Shown: positions 26,548 through 35,606 of the stretch, piece after piece
Numbering within the stretch: position 1 is the stretch's first letter
Layout: each line of letters starts with the position of its first letter
NCBI GenBank assembly: GCA_009841145.1
Contig: VXMJ01000042.1
Span: 47,932 to 111,931, forward strand
Source: Caldilineaceae bacterium SB0661_bin_34
GTDB taxonomy: Bacteria; Chloroflexota; Anaerolineae; Caldilineales; Caldilineaceae
Direction of reading: 5' to 3'
Length of the DNA: 64,000 nt
Translations under genes and position numbers: made by a program
Notes under the pieces: model-generated
The model's database searches: none
The model's input: only the letters and a program-made list of their open reading frames with translations
Told to the model about the DNA's origin: nothing

Positions 26548-28035
26548 ATGCAACACCCGCCGACCAACAAACCCAACATCATCCACATCATGGCCGACGA
26601 CATGGGCTGGGGGGATGTCGGCTGCTACCACCCGGATTCCCGCATCCCAACCCCCAACATGGACCGTGTGGCGCGCGAGGGCATGCGGTTCACCGACGCC
26701 CATTCGCCCTCCGCCGTCTGCACCCCGACCCGGTACGGCGTCCTGACCGGCCGCTTCTGCTGGCGCTCGCACCTCCGCAGCAATGTCATCTACGGCTACG
26801 AACCGCCTCTGATCGAGCCCACCCGGCGAACCGTGGCCCGTCTGCTCGGGGAGGCCGGCTACCACACGGCCGCCATCGGCAAGTGGCATCTTGGTTTGGG
26901 TTTCACCCCGCGCCCGGGCATCTTCTTCGATTTCAACCGCGCCTTGCCCTGGACCAATGCTACCCGCGAGATGGAGGAGCTGGTCGACTTCACCCAGCCG
27001 CTCATTGGCGGACCCAACGCCCTGGGTTTCGATTACTTCTTCGGCACCTCCGGTTGCCCCACCTGCCAGCCGCCCTACGGGTTCATCGAAAATGAACACT
27101 TCGTGGATCTGCCATCCGAGTACCACGAAGTTCCCGTCTTTACCAGCCGTCCCGGCATGATGGCGCCCGGCTGGCAGCACAAGGATGCAGATCCCCGCAT
27201 CGCGGCGGAGGCGGTCCGCTACATCCGGGAGCAGGCCGAGGTCGACGAGCCCTTCTTCCTCTACCTCAACTCCGACGCACCCCATGAACCTTGCACGCGC
27301 GCGGACGTGCCGGAGTTCGCCCGCGACCAGTCCGGGGCCGACCCGCGCGGCGATCTGGTCTGGCTGTTCGACTGGATGGTGGGCCAGGTCCTGGATGTAC
27401 TGGACGAAACGGGCCAGGCCGACAACACCCTGGTCCTGGTCACCAGCGACAACGGCGCCCTGCCGGGGGATCGGCAACCCGACGGAACCGGCATGGCGGC
27501 CTACAACACCTACGGACACCGCTCCTCGGCGGACTGGCGGGGCTACAAGGCACACATCTGGGAAGGCGGCCACCGGGAACCGCTGCTGGCGCGCTGGCCC
27601 GGCCAAGTGCAGGCCGGATCCGTCAGCAACGCCCTGGTCTCGCTGGTGGACTTCATGGCCACCTGCGCCGACATTACCGGCCGGCCGCTGGACAACCTGT
27701 GTGCCGAGGACAGCGTCTCCTTCCTGCCCGTCCTGCGCGATCCGGATGCATCCGTGCGCACCGATCTGATTCACCACTCGCAAACGGGTGTCTTCTCACT
27801 CCGCTCCGGCGACTGGAAGGCCATCTTCGAGACGGAAGGATCCGGAGGCTGGGCCCCTCCGACCGGCACGCCGCCGGAGCCCCTCACCCCGGGCCAGCTG
27901 TACAACATGCGCGAGGATCCGGGCGAAACCCGCAACCTCTGGGACGAGCGTTCGGATGTCCGCGGCGAACTGGCCACGCGCCTGGTGCAGTACCGCCAGG
28001 CCGGCTGCACCGTTCAGCACGGCGCCCCCGCCTGA
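26548..28035 (+). CDS. Sulfatase (arylsulfatase A type)
   Basis: A 495-residue sulfatase with the classic start NIIHIMADDMGWGDVGCY and the formylglycine site CTPTR (Cys58) in SAVCTPTRYGVLTGR. GKWHLGLGF and the TSDNGALPG metal site follow. The C-terminal subdomain ends with the usual LYNMREDPGETRNLW. It differs clearly from the sulfatase at 15931, so it is not a recent copy. It lies 28 bases before the alpha-fucosidase, forming an apparent desulfation/defucosylation pair. A formylglycine-generating enzyme must be supplied from elsewhere. No signal peptide is seen, which suggests cytoplasmic action on imported oligosaccharides. Confidence 0.93.
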   Translation: MQHPPTNKPNIIHIMADDMGWGDVGCYHPDSRIPTPNMDRVAREGMRFTDAHSPSAVCTPTRYGVLTGRFCWRSHLRSNVIYGYEPPLIEPTRRTVARLLGEAGYHTAAIGKWHLGLGFTPRPGIFFDFNRALPWTNATREMEELVDFTQPLIGGPNALGFDYFFGTSGCPTCQPPYGFIENEHFVDLPSEYHEVPVFTSRPGMMAPGWQHKDADPRIAAEAVRYIREQAEVDEPFFLYLNSDAPHEPCTRADVPEFARDQSGADPRGDLVWLFDWMVGQVLDVLDETGQADNTLVLVTSDNGALPGDRQPDGTGMAAYNTYGHRSSADWRGYKAHIWEGGHREPLLARWPGQVQAGSVSNALVSLVDFMATCADITGRPLDNLCAEDSVSFLPVLRDPDASVRTDLIHHSQTGVFSLRSGDWKAIFETEGSGGWAPPTGTPPEPLTPGQLYNMREDPGETRNLWDERSDVRGELATRLVQYRQAGCTVQHGAPA

Positions 28036-28063
28036 ACCACACCAGTCTCCCAAGGAATACGGC

Positions 28064-29451
28064 ATGTTTGATACCAGTTGGGATTCGCTGCGCGCCTACG
28101 GGATTCCGGACTGGTTCCGGGATGCCAAGCTCGGCATCTTCATCCACTGGGGGGTCTATTCGGTGCCTGCCTGGGACAACGAGTGGTATCCCCGATTCAT
28201 GTACCGGGACGAAATGTCGCGCAAGGGCCAAAACTACTTCCGGCATCATTGCGACACCTGGGGCCATCCGGGCACGTTCGGCTACAAGGACTTCATCCCC
28301 ATGTTCAAGGCCGAGCACTGGGACCCGGAACAGTGGGTGGACCTGTTCCAGGCCGCCGGGGCGCGCTACGTGGTCCCGGTTGGCGAACACCACGACGGCT
28401 TCCCCATGTACAAGTCGCAGTACACGAAGTGGAATGCGGCCGACATGGGCCCCCAAAGGGATGTGGTGGCCGAACTGGAAAGGATTGTGCGGCGGCGCAA
28501 CCTGAAGTTCGGGGTCTCCTCCCACCGCGCCTTCAACTGGCGCTACTACACCTACCGGGACGACTTCGACACCTCCGATCCCGCCAATGCCGGCCTCTAT
28601 TCCCCGGCCCACGCGGAGGATGAGCCAACCTCCAAAGAGTGGGTTGAGGACTGGTACCGGCGTACACAAGAAATGATCGACCGCTTCGAGCCGGACGTGC
28701 TCTGGTTCGACTTCGGCTGGCATGCCGATGAGTTCGCCGACTGGCGCCCCCAGGTCCTGGCCTACTACTACAACCAGTCGCGCCAATGGGGCCGGGATGT
28801 GGTCCTGCAGTACAAGGACAAGTTCCCGCCCGGCGTCGCCTGCTACGACATCGAGCGCGGCAAGCTGGACGACATCCGGGAGGATGGCAGACGGATACGG
28901 CCGTGTCCTACAAGTCCTGGAGCCACATTGAGAACGACGAGTTCAAAACCGCGACCACGCTGGTCCACGACCTCGTTGACATCGTGAGCAAGAACGGCAA
29001 CCTGCTGCTCAACGTCGGCCCGCGGGCCGACGGCGTCATCCCCGACGAAGCCGCGGGCCTGCTGCGGGATTTGGGCGCCTGGCTCAACGTGAACGGCGAA
29101 GCCATCTACGGCACCCGGCACTGGCAAACCTTCGGTGAAGGACCGACCAAAGTCACCACCGGCCACTTGACCGAACGGGAGAACGTCGGCATGACCGCCG
29201 AGGACATTCGCTTCACAACCACCAAGGACGCCCTGTACGCCATCCTGCTGGGCTGGCCCGGAAACACGGCCAAGATCAAGTCCGTCACCCCGGAACGATT
29301 GGACTCGGCGCGTATCGCCGACATCTCGCTACTGGGTGGCCCCGGCGGATTGGACTGGTTGATGAACGAGGAGGGACTGACAGTTCAGTTGCCGGACTCA
29401 CCCATTGGGGAGCATGCCCACAGTCTGAAACTTTCCCTCAAGCCCAACTGA
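28064..29451 (+). pseudogene. Alpha-L-fucosidase (GH29), interrupted by one frameshift
   Basis: Two overlapping frames together give a full-length GH29 enzyme. The first carries the family start LGIFIHWGVYSVPAW, the EHHDGF motif and the nucleophile region VLWFDFGWHADEF. Near 28880 the reading frame slips by one base: the first frame goes into nonsense, while the second picks up at WQTDTAVSYKSW and continues LVDIVSKNGNLLLNVGPRADG to the end. A single-base deletion explains it. It may be a true pseudogene, a phase-variation or assembly error; no homopolymer is visible at the spot (CCGGGAGGATGG). If read through, the enzyme would release alpha-L-fucose. It follows a sulfatase by 28 bases, consistent with degradation of fucoidan-like glycans. 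Confidence 0.85.
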
Positions 29452-29536
29452 CTTCCTGCTGCAACTGCCGTCCCGGCGGTGATATCCGAATGGTTCCCGG
29501 TCCATGCCGGTGATTGCAAGTGCAAGGAATTCGAAC

Positions 29537-30244
29537 ATGCCCATCAAGACCTTGACGTTCGATCTGTTCGGCACGATTCTGGATTTGGGCTCCAGCCTGA
29601 AACCCCATATCGGGGACATGTTGGCAGCGCAGGACACGGCTGTCACGACCGAGGAATTCTGGGACCGGCAACGCGCCCGGCAGCGATTGGAACAGTTTCA
29701 GGATTCCCTGATGCTGCAGGGACATGGCGGCTACCTGGAAACGGTCTGGCGCGCATATCTGCACACGTTGCGCAGCTTTGGCCTGGACCATGTCGCGCAG
29801 GATGGGAACCAGGTGGATGCCTTCATGGCACAGTGGCAGGGATTACGCCCCTTTCCCGATGTCCTGCCCGCTCTTCCAATCCTGCATCGGAACTTTCGGC
29901 TGGTGGTCCTGTCCAATGGCGATCCGGCCTTCCTTGAACACCTAGTAACGCATCAGGTGCCCTGGAACTTCGACGATGTGATCTCCGTCACCTCCGTCGG
30001 AATGTTCAAGCCCCACCCCACAGTCTATCAATACGCAGCCCATCGCCTAGGCACAGCCAGCCGGGACCTGTGCATGGTGTCCTCCAACTCGTTTGATGTG
30101 GTGGGAGCCGTGGCCTGCGGCTATGCCGGTGCCTATGTGAATCGCTATGGGATGCCCTACGAGGAGACTCCCTTCCGTCCCTCGCTGCAGACAACGGATT
30201 TCTCGGACTTGAACGACGCGCTGCAGGCATTGTCAGCCCAGTGA
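29537..30244 (+). CDS. HAD-superfamily hydrolase, L-2-haloacid dehalogenase-like
   Basis: A 235-residue HAD protein. The nucleophile Asp9 is in TFDLFGTILDLG, the second motif is VVLSNGD, the lysine is in GMFKPHPTVY and the last acidic motif is replaced by VSSNSFDVVGA as in type II haloacid dehalogenases. It would hydrolyse a 2-haloacid or, more conservatively, another small substrate. ATG 29537 with AAGGA upstream is preferred to an in-frame ATG 33 bases earlier. It follows the fucosidase on the same strand by 85 bases. Confidence 0.85.
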   Translation: MPIKTLTFDLFGTILDLGSSLKPHIGDMLAAQDTAVTTEEFWDRQRARQRLEQFQDSLMLQGHGGYLETVWRAYLHTLRSFGLDHVAQDGNQVDAFMAQWQGLRPFPDVLPALPILHRNFRLVVLSNGDPAFLEHLVTHQVPWNFDDVISVTSVGMFKPHPTVYQYAAHRLGTASRDLCMVSSNSFDVVGAVACGYAGAYVNRYGMPYEETPFRPSLQTTDFSDLNDALQALSAQ

Positions 30245-30434
30245 TCGGCGGAAGCCCCAACGTCAAGCCAACACGGGACAAGCCTGCTTTCCGGTTGCGC
30301 ATCCTGCCCTGCCCTCCGGGCCCGCCGGATAGGCCCGAACCGTGTCCTGATTAGCTGACCCGGATCGTGAAAACCGGTCCGGACCAGGTGCGCTTGATGT
30401 TGGACAAGGTCCAACCTGCCGCGACTCGGGGTCC

Positions 30435-31196
30435 TCAGCCGGGATTGGCCAGTTCCGGAAACATCACAGTCAGGTCACGGGATTGTGCCAGTTGCCCAAA
30501 GAGATGATGCTGGTAAATGCTGCTCATGAGAAACCCGAAGGGGAGCGTCACAATCAAGCCGATACCCAGGGCCAGGGCACCAGTCAGGGAAGCCACCACC
30601 GAGATTAGCAAGGACATCAAGCCGGCGATTACGCTAGCCAATAGGCACTGTACCCAGTTCCGGGCCACCCAGGCCAGTACATTCCTGAATTTGAAAGCGT
30701 CAGCCAGTTCCATGCGCTGGGCCAAGGCAATCGCAATGGCGGGACCAAGGATCCAGCCCGCGACGGTGGGCAGCAACGCCACCAAGCTTCTACCAAAGCC
30801 GATGGCCCCCAGACTGTACGAAAACGCAGTCCCAAACGAATCCAAGCTGTCCGTTGCAGGAAGTGCTTCCTGATTGTTGCCAACCAGAACAACTATGTAT
30901 ACAACGACGAAAGGCAACAACCAAACCAGATAGGCCACGAACATGAAGAAGCCGTTCCGCAAATCGGTCTGCCATTGATCCCATTCCGGCAGGGGGTGTT
31001 CCTGATGGGTTCGGACATTGCGCAACAGGCGCAGAACATATCCACCTACTATGAAGAAACCGACAATGCCAACCAGCACCACGGACAGAACCGTACTGAC
31101 CAGGACATACAAAGTGCCTGTCATGAGCTTATTGCGGATTCTGGGATCGGTGGAGCGGAAGACCACCTGAAAAGGCAGGCCGTATTGCATGATCAT
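30435..31196 (-). CDS. DUF4013 integral membrane protein
   Basis: A 253-residue polytopic membrane protein of the DUF4013 family. The hallmark is GGYVLRLLRNVRTHQEHPLPEWDQW after the second hydrophobic segment, followed by FMFVAYLVWLLPFVVVYIVVL and four or so further segments. AAGGGGGA precedes ATG 31196; the frame is open upstream but without such a site. DUF4013 proteins are common in Chloroflexota, archaea and Firmicutes and have no established function. Confidence 0.85.
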   Translation of the reverse strand: MIMQYGLPFQVVFRSTDPRIRNKLMTGTLYVLVSTVLSVVLVGIVGFFIVGGYVLRLLRNVRTHQEHPLPEWDQWQTDLRNGFFMFVAYLVWLLPFVVVYIVVLVGNNQEALPATDSLDSFGTAFSYSLGAIGFGRSLVALLPTVAGWILGPAIAIALAQRMELADAFKFRNVLAWVARNWVQCLLASVIAGLMSLLISVVASLTGALALGIGLIVTLPFGFLMSSIYQHHLFGQLAQSRDLTVMFPELANPG

Positions 31197-31262
31197 TCCC
31201 CCTTGAACGCGCCCTGCAATGGGGGCGAGTATAACCTCAGCCGTATGGTGAATTCGCTTCAC

Positions 31263-31464
31263 GCCCACCAAGGACACTTTGTATGCCATGCTACCGGGTC
31301 AGTCCGTCACGCCGGAACGTTTGGACCCGACCCGCACCACCGACATCTCCCTGCTGGGTAGCTCCGATGAGTTGGACTGGGAGACGAACACAGATGGGCT
31401 CACAGCTCAGTTGCCAGGCGCACCGATAAGAGGACGTGTCCACTGCTTGACACTCTCGCCCTAA
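31263..31464 (+). pseudogene. C-terminal relic of a second GH29 fucosidase
   Basis: About 65 codons closely match the last part of the fucosidase at 28064-29451. Here they read TKDTLYAMLPGQSVTPERLD, then TDISLLGSSDELDW and LTAQLPGAPIRGR. There they read TKDALYAILLGWPG...SVTPERLD, DISLLGGPGGLDW and LTVQLPDSPIGEH. A stretch between LPG and SVTPERL has been lost and nothing upstream encodes the rest. So a paralogous fucosidase gene once stood here. Confidence 0.75.
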
Positions 31465-31541
31465 CCAAACCAACCCCCTACTTCTCCCGCCACCGGAACG
31501 GATGTCGTTGCGGCAACCCTGGCTGTTGGCGGCACGCGGCC

Positions 31542-31868
31542 AAGCACACGGGTTGGGCTGCACGAATCCTGCTGTGCTGCCTGTTCGCCTTGTCCATGAC
31601 AGGTTGTCAATCGGTCTCTGAATCGGACCGCTCCTTCGACTCCTCCGGGCCGGTGCTCCGGCGACTGCCGCATCGGCTGCCCTGGATCGCCGAGGACCAT
31701 GTCCATGACCCCTCCAGGCTCGTGGTTATGGACGGACGGCTCACCCTGTATGCCTCCGGCACCCGCGGCAACGGCCTGGACCGCCACATGCTGAAGCCGG
31801 AGACCGGTCGCTTTGAGAGGGACGAGCCGGCCTTCAGCCGGTGCGGTTCGTGTTGTCGTAGTTTCTAA
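31542..31868 (+). pseudogene. Truncated lipoprotein with GH43-like N-terminus
   Basis: The frame shows a lipoprotein signal (AARILLCCLFALSMTGC) and then EDHVHDPSRLVVMDGRLTLYASGTRG. That is the first blade of GH43-type glycosidases, where HDPS contains the catalytic base. After about 90 codons the frame stops where the oppositely oriented PKS relic begins. Start is uncertain: no good ATG lies in frame upstream and a frameshift in the signal region is likely. It is the broken end of another glycan-degrading gene. Confidence 0.5.
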
Positions 31869-32314
31869 AACCAGTAACAGCGGCGCTGGAAAGGATATTC
31901 CTGCAGTGAAATGTGCTGTCGTTGCTCTCGGGCGACCATCCCAGCAAAGGCGACCGGCAATCCCGCCTCGTATGCCCTGGCGACCACTTCCGCGGATCCA
32001 GTGTCCTCCGGTGCTGACTGGCCTTCACTGACGGGTTGTTGCTCCCGCAGCTCGAATTGGACCCGCACATACTCAGGGTGATCCAGAGCGTCCGGCCAAG
32101 CCAAGGCTGTCTGTGGACTCAGTACCGTGTCCGGGCCGGTTTCCACAATGGCATCTACGTCCAGATCGACAAGGATCCCGACGCAAGCACTCGGTACGGC
32201 GGATCCATGCAATTGACGGTACCAGAAGGCTCCATCTATCCGATTGAGCAAGAGCTCACTGGTTGCCAGCCGCAATGAACTGATGGATACCCAATCAAGG
32301 GGTACCGACAGCAA
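31865..32314 (-). pseudogene. C-terminal relic of a type I PKS (acyltransferase end and post-AT linker)
   Basis: About 149 codons align by eye with the AT C-terminal region of the large PKS. DVDAIVETGPDTVLSPQTALAWPD corresponds to GIDLVIEIGPHAVLGPMTLQAWPD there. AEVVARAYEAGLPVAFAGMVA matches the linker DAAADAYRAGLEVSFEGLFA. The relic ends with ISLQEYPFQRRCYWF and a stop. That stop sits at the same domain boundary at which the big PKS ends (YAFQRRSLWVQ). Upstream on this strand no KS or catalytic AT serine region is encoded. Confidence 0.8.
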
Positions 32315-32398
32315 AGGAACACTCGTTGAGCGGCCGCAGGCCTTGGTCTGAGAGCTTTCAACCAGCCGGCCTCGAAACTAGGCGCCGATGCATCGCCA

Positions 32399-33352
32399 TC
32401 ACGAATCCCCTTCCCCATGCCATTTCAAGGTCAGCAGCGCCTCCAGCTGCCGATCCCGGTCGCCTGCCCACTCCTGCACCGGGCGGTCTCCGTAAGCCGT
32501 CAGCACCTGTTCCACGATCATTCCGCGAACGCTTTCGCTCAACTCCGGCTCACCCAGTTCGGCCCAGCGCGCGGGATGCGTGTCACCCAAATGTTCGAGA
32601 TAGGCCGCAATACCGCCCGCACCTCCCCCCAGGTGGTACGTCAGCCACGGACCCTGCAAGGCCCAGCGCAGGCCGGGGCCGTGGGTCAGCACATCATCCA
32701 ACTCGGCAGCCGTGGCAACGCCTTCCGCCAACAGATGCACGGCTTCCCGAAACAGGGCCGATGTCAAGCGGTTGGCCACATGTCCGGTCACTTCCTTGCG
32801 GACACGCACCGGGAACTTGCCGACCGCACGATAGAAGTCCATGGCCCAGTCGACCGCGGTGGCGTCGGTCTGGCGTCCAGCCACCACTTCCACCAGCGGC
32901 AGCAGGTGGGGAGGGTTGAAAGGATGTCCAACCAGCACGCGTTCGGGATGCCGGCATCGGGCCTGAATGTCCGAGGCCTTGAGCGAGGTCGTACTGGAGG
33001 CAATCACCGTCCATGGCGGGAGGACCGCTTCCAACTCCCGCAGAATCGCCTGTTTGGCATCCAGCGACTCGGTTGCATTCTCCTGGACAAACCCGACACC
33101 TTCCGGCAACGCGCGGAGCGACTTCGCAACCGTCACATCTCCGGCCACCTCCGCGCCGGGAATATCACTTTGCCGCAGTTGTCCCAACTTGGTCGCCACC
33201 GCATCCTGCATGGCCGCCGGTTTCCACCCGGGATCGACCAGGCACACGGGCAGTCCCCGATGGCTGAACCAGGCTCCCCAGCCCGAGCCGATGGTGCCGA
33301 CACCCAACACCAGGACCGGAAATGCGCCGTTGGGACCCGGCCGGCCGGTCAT
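32399..33352 (-). CDS. 3-hydroxyacyl-CoA dehydrogenase family protein
   Basis: A 317-residue NAD-dependent dehydrogenase. It has the Rossmann motif VLGVGTIGSGWGAWF, the middle catalytic region IASSTTSLKASDI, then HPFNPPHLLPLVEVV (catalytic His) and the C-terminal helical domain (EVTGHVANRLTSALFREAVHLL). The layout matches L-carnitine dehydrogenase or lambda-crystallin-like members. ATG 33352 is chosen; the frame opens 14 codons earlier. Substrate is open: carnitine, L-gulonate or a 3-hydroxyacyl-CoA. Confidence 0.88.
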   Translation of the reverse strand: MTGRPGPNGAFPVLVLGVGTIGSGWGAWFSHRGLPVCLVDPGWKPAAMQDAVATKLGQLRQSDIPGAEVAGDVTVAKSLRALPEGVGFVQENATESLDAKQAILRELEAVLPPWTVIASSTTSLKASDIQARCRHPERVLVGHPFNPPHLLPLVEVVAGRQTDATAVDWAMDFYRAVGKFPVRVRKEVTGHVANRLTSALFREAVHLLAEGVATAAELDDVLTHGPGLRWALQGPWLTYHLGGGAGGIAAYLEHLGDTHPARWAELGEPELSESVRGMIVEQVLTAYGDRPVQEWAGDRDRQLEALLTLKWHGEGDS

Positions 33353-33494
33353 GGCCACTTGACAGGAGCAGAGCCTTGGCCACCGGGGCGGCATCCGGGC
33401 AAACGGGAGACACGCATCGCCCGGTTCCGCATGCCGGGACGAGAGGAAGCCGCTTCCGGTGGACGGCGCAAGAACCGACGGGAACGACGCTCCG

Positions 33495-33821
33495 TCACGA
33501 AACCGAACGCCAAGGCACGTCGATGGTCTGGTCGTCCTCTTCCTCGGGCGGCGGCGATTGGGTGTATCCGTAGGCCGCGGCCTCGACCGCGTCCGGCGGG
33601 GCGAAGTGGATCATCAGCTTCGGAAACACGAAAAGGACCACGAACAAGTCGTCGAAGGGCAGGCCCGGCAGCAAATCGATCGGGGAAAAGTAATATACGA
33701 CCGCCAGCAGAGGCAGGAGCAGCTTGACCCAGGGCGACACCGCCGGATTCTGCATGAGTCTCCAAGCGATGCCAATATTGCGTAAGATTCCAGGCAGGAA
33801 GTTCAGGGGAATGCGTGACAT
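33495..33821 (-). CDS. DUF1232 family small membrane protein
   Basis: A 108-residue protein with the DUF1232 core LLLPLLAVVYYFSPIDLLPGLPFDDLFV, a membrane-associated hairpin, and an acidic tail (SPPPEEEDDQ). ATG 33821 gives the family's usual length; the longer frame upstream overlaps the divergent gene. It is transcribed divergently from the XPB-like gene. Function unknown. Confidence 0.8.
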   Translation of the reverse strand: MSRIPLNFLPGILRNIGIAWRLMQNPAVSPWVKLLLPLLAVVYYFSPIDLLPGLPFDDLFVVLFVFPKLMIHFAPPDAVEAAAYGYTQSPPPEEEDDQTIDVPWRSVS

Positions 33822-33876
33822 GACTGTGTGCCCAATAACTGAAACCGGCTGAACTCCGTTCTCCAACCAAGACCGT

Positions 33877-35421
33877 ATGCACATGCCCACCACGGCGCAG
33901 ATGCTCCGGGAGCATACACCGAAACTGATCGAGATTATCGCAGAACTGCGAAGTACCGATCTGGACCCCGGCATTCCGGTTGGCCAGGCTGCACCCGTCC
34001 TCGCCGATTCCATCACCAGCCCGGCATCGGTCGCCAGCGTGCTGGAGGAACTGGCGGAGGTGTACCCCGACACCATCGCGGCCCTGCAGCAGCTGAAGGG
34101 AGCCAACGGTGAAATTTTGGAATACCAGTTCGTGCGCAGCCACGGCCCCCTCCAGATCCCGGGGGATGCCAACCTAGCGGAAAGCGAGGCCTGGCTGCAC
34201 CCGTCCTCGGTCAGCGAGGTGCTCTATTTCCACGCCCTGATCGGCCGCTACTTCAGCGGCTCCGGCCGCGAGGCCGCCTCCAAGATTTACATCCCGACCG
34301 ACATCCTGCCGTTGATCCCCGAACCGGAAGGCGACGAAGACGAGAAGGGCCTGGATATCGAACCGGCCCGGCCCCCGGCCACCGAACAGATCCTCGACAC
34401 CACGGACTATCTGCTATCGGATCTCCTCTCCTACCTGGCCGTCCTCTTCCAGAATGCCTGGCGCTTGCGGGACGGCGTGCCGCGGCGCGAGGACATCGAA
34501 CGACTCAAGGAGCGCCTGCTGGTCATGCCGGACACGGATCTCCTGGCCGTGCGCCTGGAATTTCTCTGCCACCTGGCCACCGAGATGGGACTGGTCGAGG
34601 ATGGTCGCACCGAAGGCGGCCAGGCCATCCGCACCCTGCACGGCAACAACGTCCACCGGTTCCTGATGCTCGATCGGGCCGCCCAGCGCCAGACCCTGTG
34701 GGACACCTGGTTCCAATCCGGCGCCTGGAGCGACCTCAGGCACGTGCCAATACTCGACTGCCGCAACCTGGAACGGTGGGGCGCCCCCGCCCATGCCGCC
34801 GGCACGCGCGGCAACTTCGGACAGGCCCTGGCCACCCTGCCCCTGACCCAGTGGTTCCGGCTGTCCGACGTGGTGGAGGCCGTCCACCGGTTCAACCCGG
34901 ACTTTCAGCGCACCACCGGCGACTACGACAGCTGGTACGTCTGGCACAGAGAACAAGAGGCTTTCGTGGGCGGCTTCGATAATTGGCGCCTGGTGGAGGG
35001 CGAACTGGCCCGGTTCCTGTTGGAAGGCCCCCTGTTGTGGCTGGATGCCGTTCGCCTGGCGGACAATCGCGGCGGGTTGCCCATCCTGACGCTGACGCGC
35101 GAAGGCGCTGTCTGGCTCGGCCGGGACCTGGAACTGCTGCCGGTGTCGGCCCGTCCCCGGGTGACCGTCCATCCGAATTTCAGACTGGAGGTACCGGTGG
35201 CCATGGACCTGCACGCCCGGTTCCGGGTTGAGCGCTTCGCCAACTGGGTGCGTACGGACCAGGTCTATAGGTACCAAATCAACCAGCGCAGCCTGGACCG
35301 CGCCTTTGGCGCCGGTTTGACCGCAACGCAGATCGTGGAAGCCCTCAGAGCCATGACCAATGACCTGCCCGGAACCATCGCCAACGGCATCCGACGCTAC
35401 GAGGACCGTAAAAGCCGTTGA
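33877..35421 (+). CDS. XPB/Ssl2-type helicase-associated domain protein
   Basis: A 514-residue protein with no Walker motifs. The C-terminal ~90 residues (VTVHPNFRLEVPVAMDLHA, then FANWVRTDQVYRYQINQRSL and GLTATQIVEALRAMTN) match the XPB/Ssl2 N-terminal-like domain (PF13625 type). In bacteria this domain occurs fused to XPB helicases or alone in wHTH-rich proteins. The middle has several predicted winged-helix stretches. The stop at 35419-35421 lies inside the presumed argC leader promoter. Role unknown; DNA binding is likely. Confidence 0.65.
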   Translation: MHMPTTAQMLREHTPKLIEIIAELRSTDLDPGIPVGQAAPVLADSITSPASVASVLEELAEVYPDTIAALQQLKGANGEILEYQFVRSHGPLQIPGDANLAESEAWLHPSSVSEVLYFHALIGRYFSGSGREAASKIYIPTDILPLIPEPEGDEDEKGLDIEPARPPATEQILDTTDYLLSDLLSYLAVLFQNAWRLRDGVPRREDIERLKERLLVMPDTDLLAVRLEFLCHLATEMGLVEDGRTEGGQAIRTLHGNNVHRFLMLDRAAQRQTLWDTWFQSGAWSDLRHVPILDCRNLERWGAPAHAAGTRGNFGQALATLPLTQWFRLSDVVEAVHRFNPDFQRTTGDYDSWYVWHREQEAFVGGFDNWRLVEGELARFLLEGPLLWLDAVRLADNRGGLPILTLTREGAVWLGRDLELLPVSARPRVTVHPNFRLEVPVAMDLHARFRVERFANWVRTDQVYRYQINQRSLDRAFGAGLTATQIVEALRAMTNDLPGTIANGIRRYEDRKSR

Positions 35422-35447
35422 TCGCGACGGAACTGCTGTGCTATCCT
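35418..35447 (+). promoter_or_regulatory. Candidate sigma-70 promoter of the arginine operon
   Basis: TTGATC and TATCCT are separated by 18 bases. Transcription starting about 7 bases downstream would begin at or next to the ATG of the leader peptide at 35454, so the leader could be leaderless mRNA. Confidence 0.5.
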
Positions 35448-35453
35448 GACACC

Positions 35454-35507
35454 ATGAACACCAGTCGCGCGCCCTTGCCGGAATCGAGGAGGAGGTCAGG
35501 CTTCTAG
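35454..35507 (+). CDS. Arginine-rich leader peptide (17 aa) upstream of argC
   Basis: ATG 35454 encodes MNTSRAPLPESRRRSGF and a stop. Four of 17 residues are arginine, and three are consecutive AGG codons at 35487-35495, which are rare codons sensitive to charged tRNA-Arg. A nested secondary structure follows: GTCAGG 35495-35500 pairs with CCTGAC 35531-35536 around hairpin 35511-35525. Then comes an intrinsic terminator before argC. This is the arrangement of amino-acid attenuators (his, trp, leu). Arginine attenuation of argC by such a peptide is not something I know as described in Chloroflexota. Confidence 0.55.
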   Translation: MNTSRAPLPESRRRSGF

Positions 35508-35558
35508 TACCCGGACTCTGTCTGGACGGACCTGACGCGCATTGCTCCAATGGCAGTC

Positions 35559-35585
35559 AAGCTCTCCGGGCGGAGAGCTTTTTTT
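35559..35585 (+). terminator. Intrinsic terminator/attenuator before argC
   Basis: AAGCTCTCC and GGAGAGCTT form a perfect 9-bp stem around a GGGC loop, followed by a seven-base T run (579-585). It lies 51 bases after the leader peptide stop and 21 bases before argC, so it would stop transcription before the operon unless disrupted. Confidence 0.8.
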
Positions 35586-35606
35586 GTGCCCAATGGAAGT
35601 GAACCA

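Noticed and set aside
35500..35600. T-box riboswitch before argC
   Set aside because: The conserved antiterminator box (AGGGTGGNACC-like) is absent, and a short Arg-rich ORF fits better.
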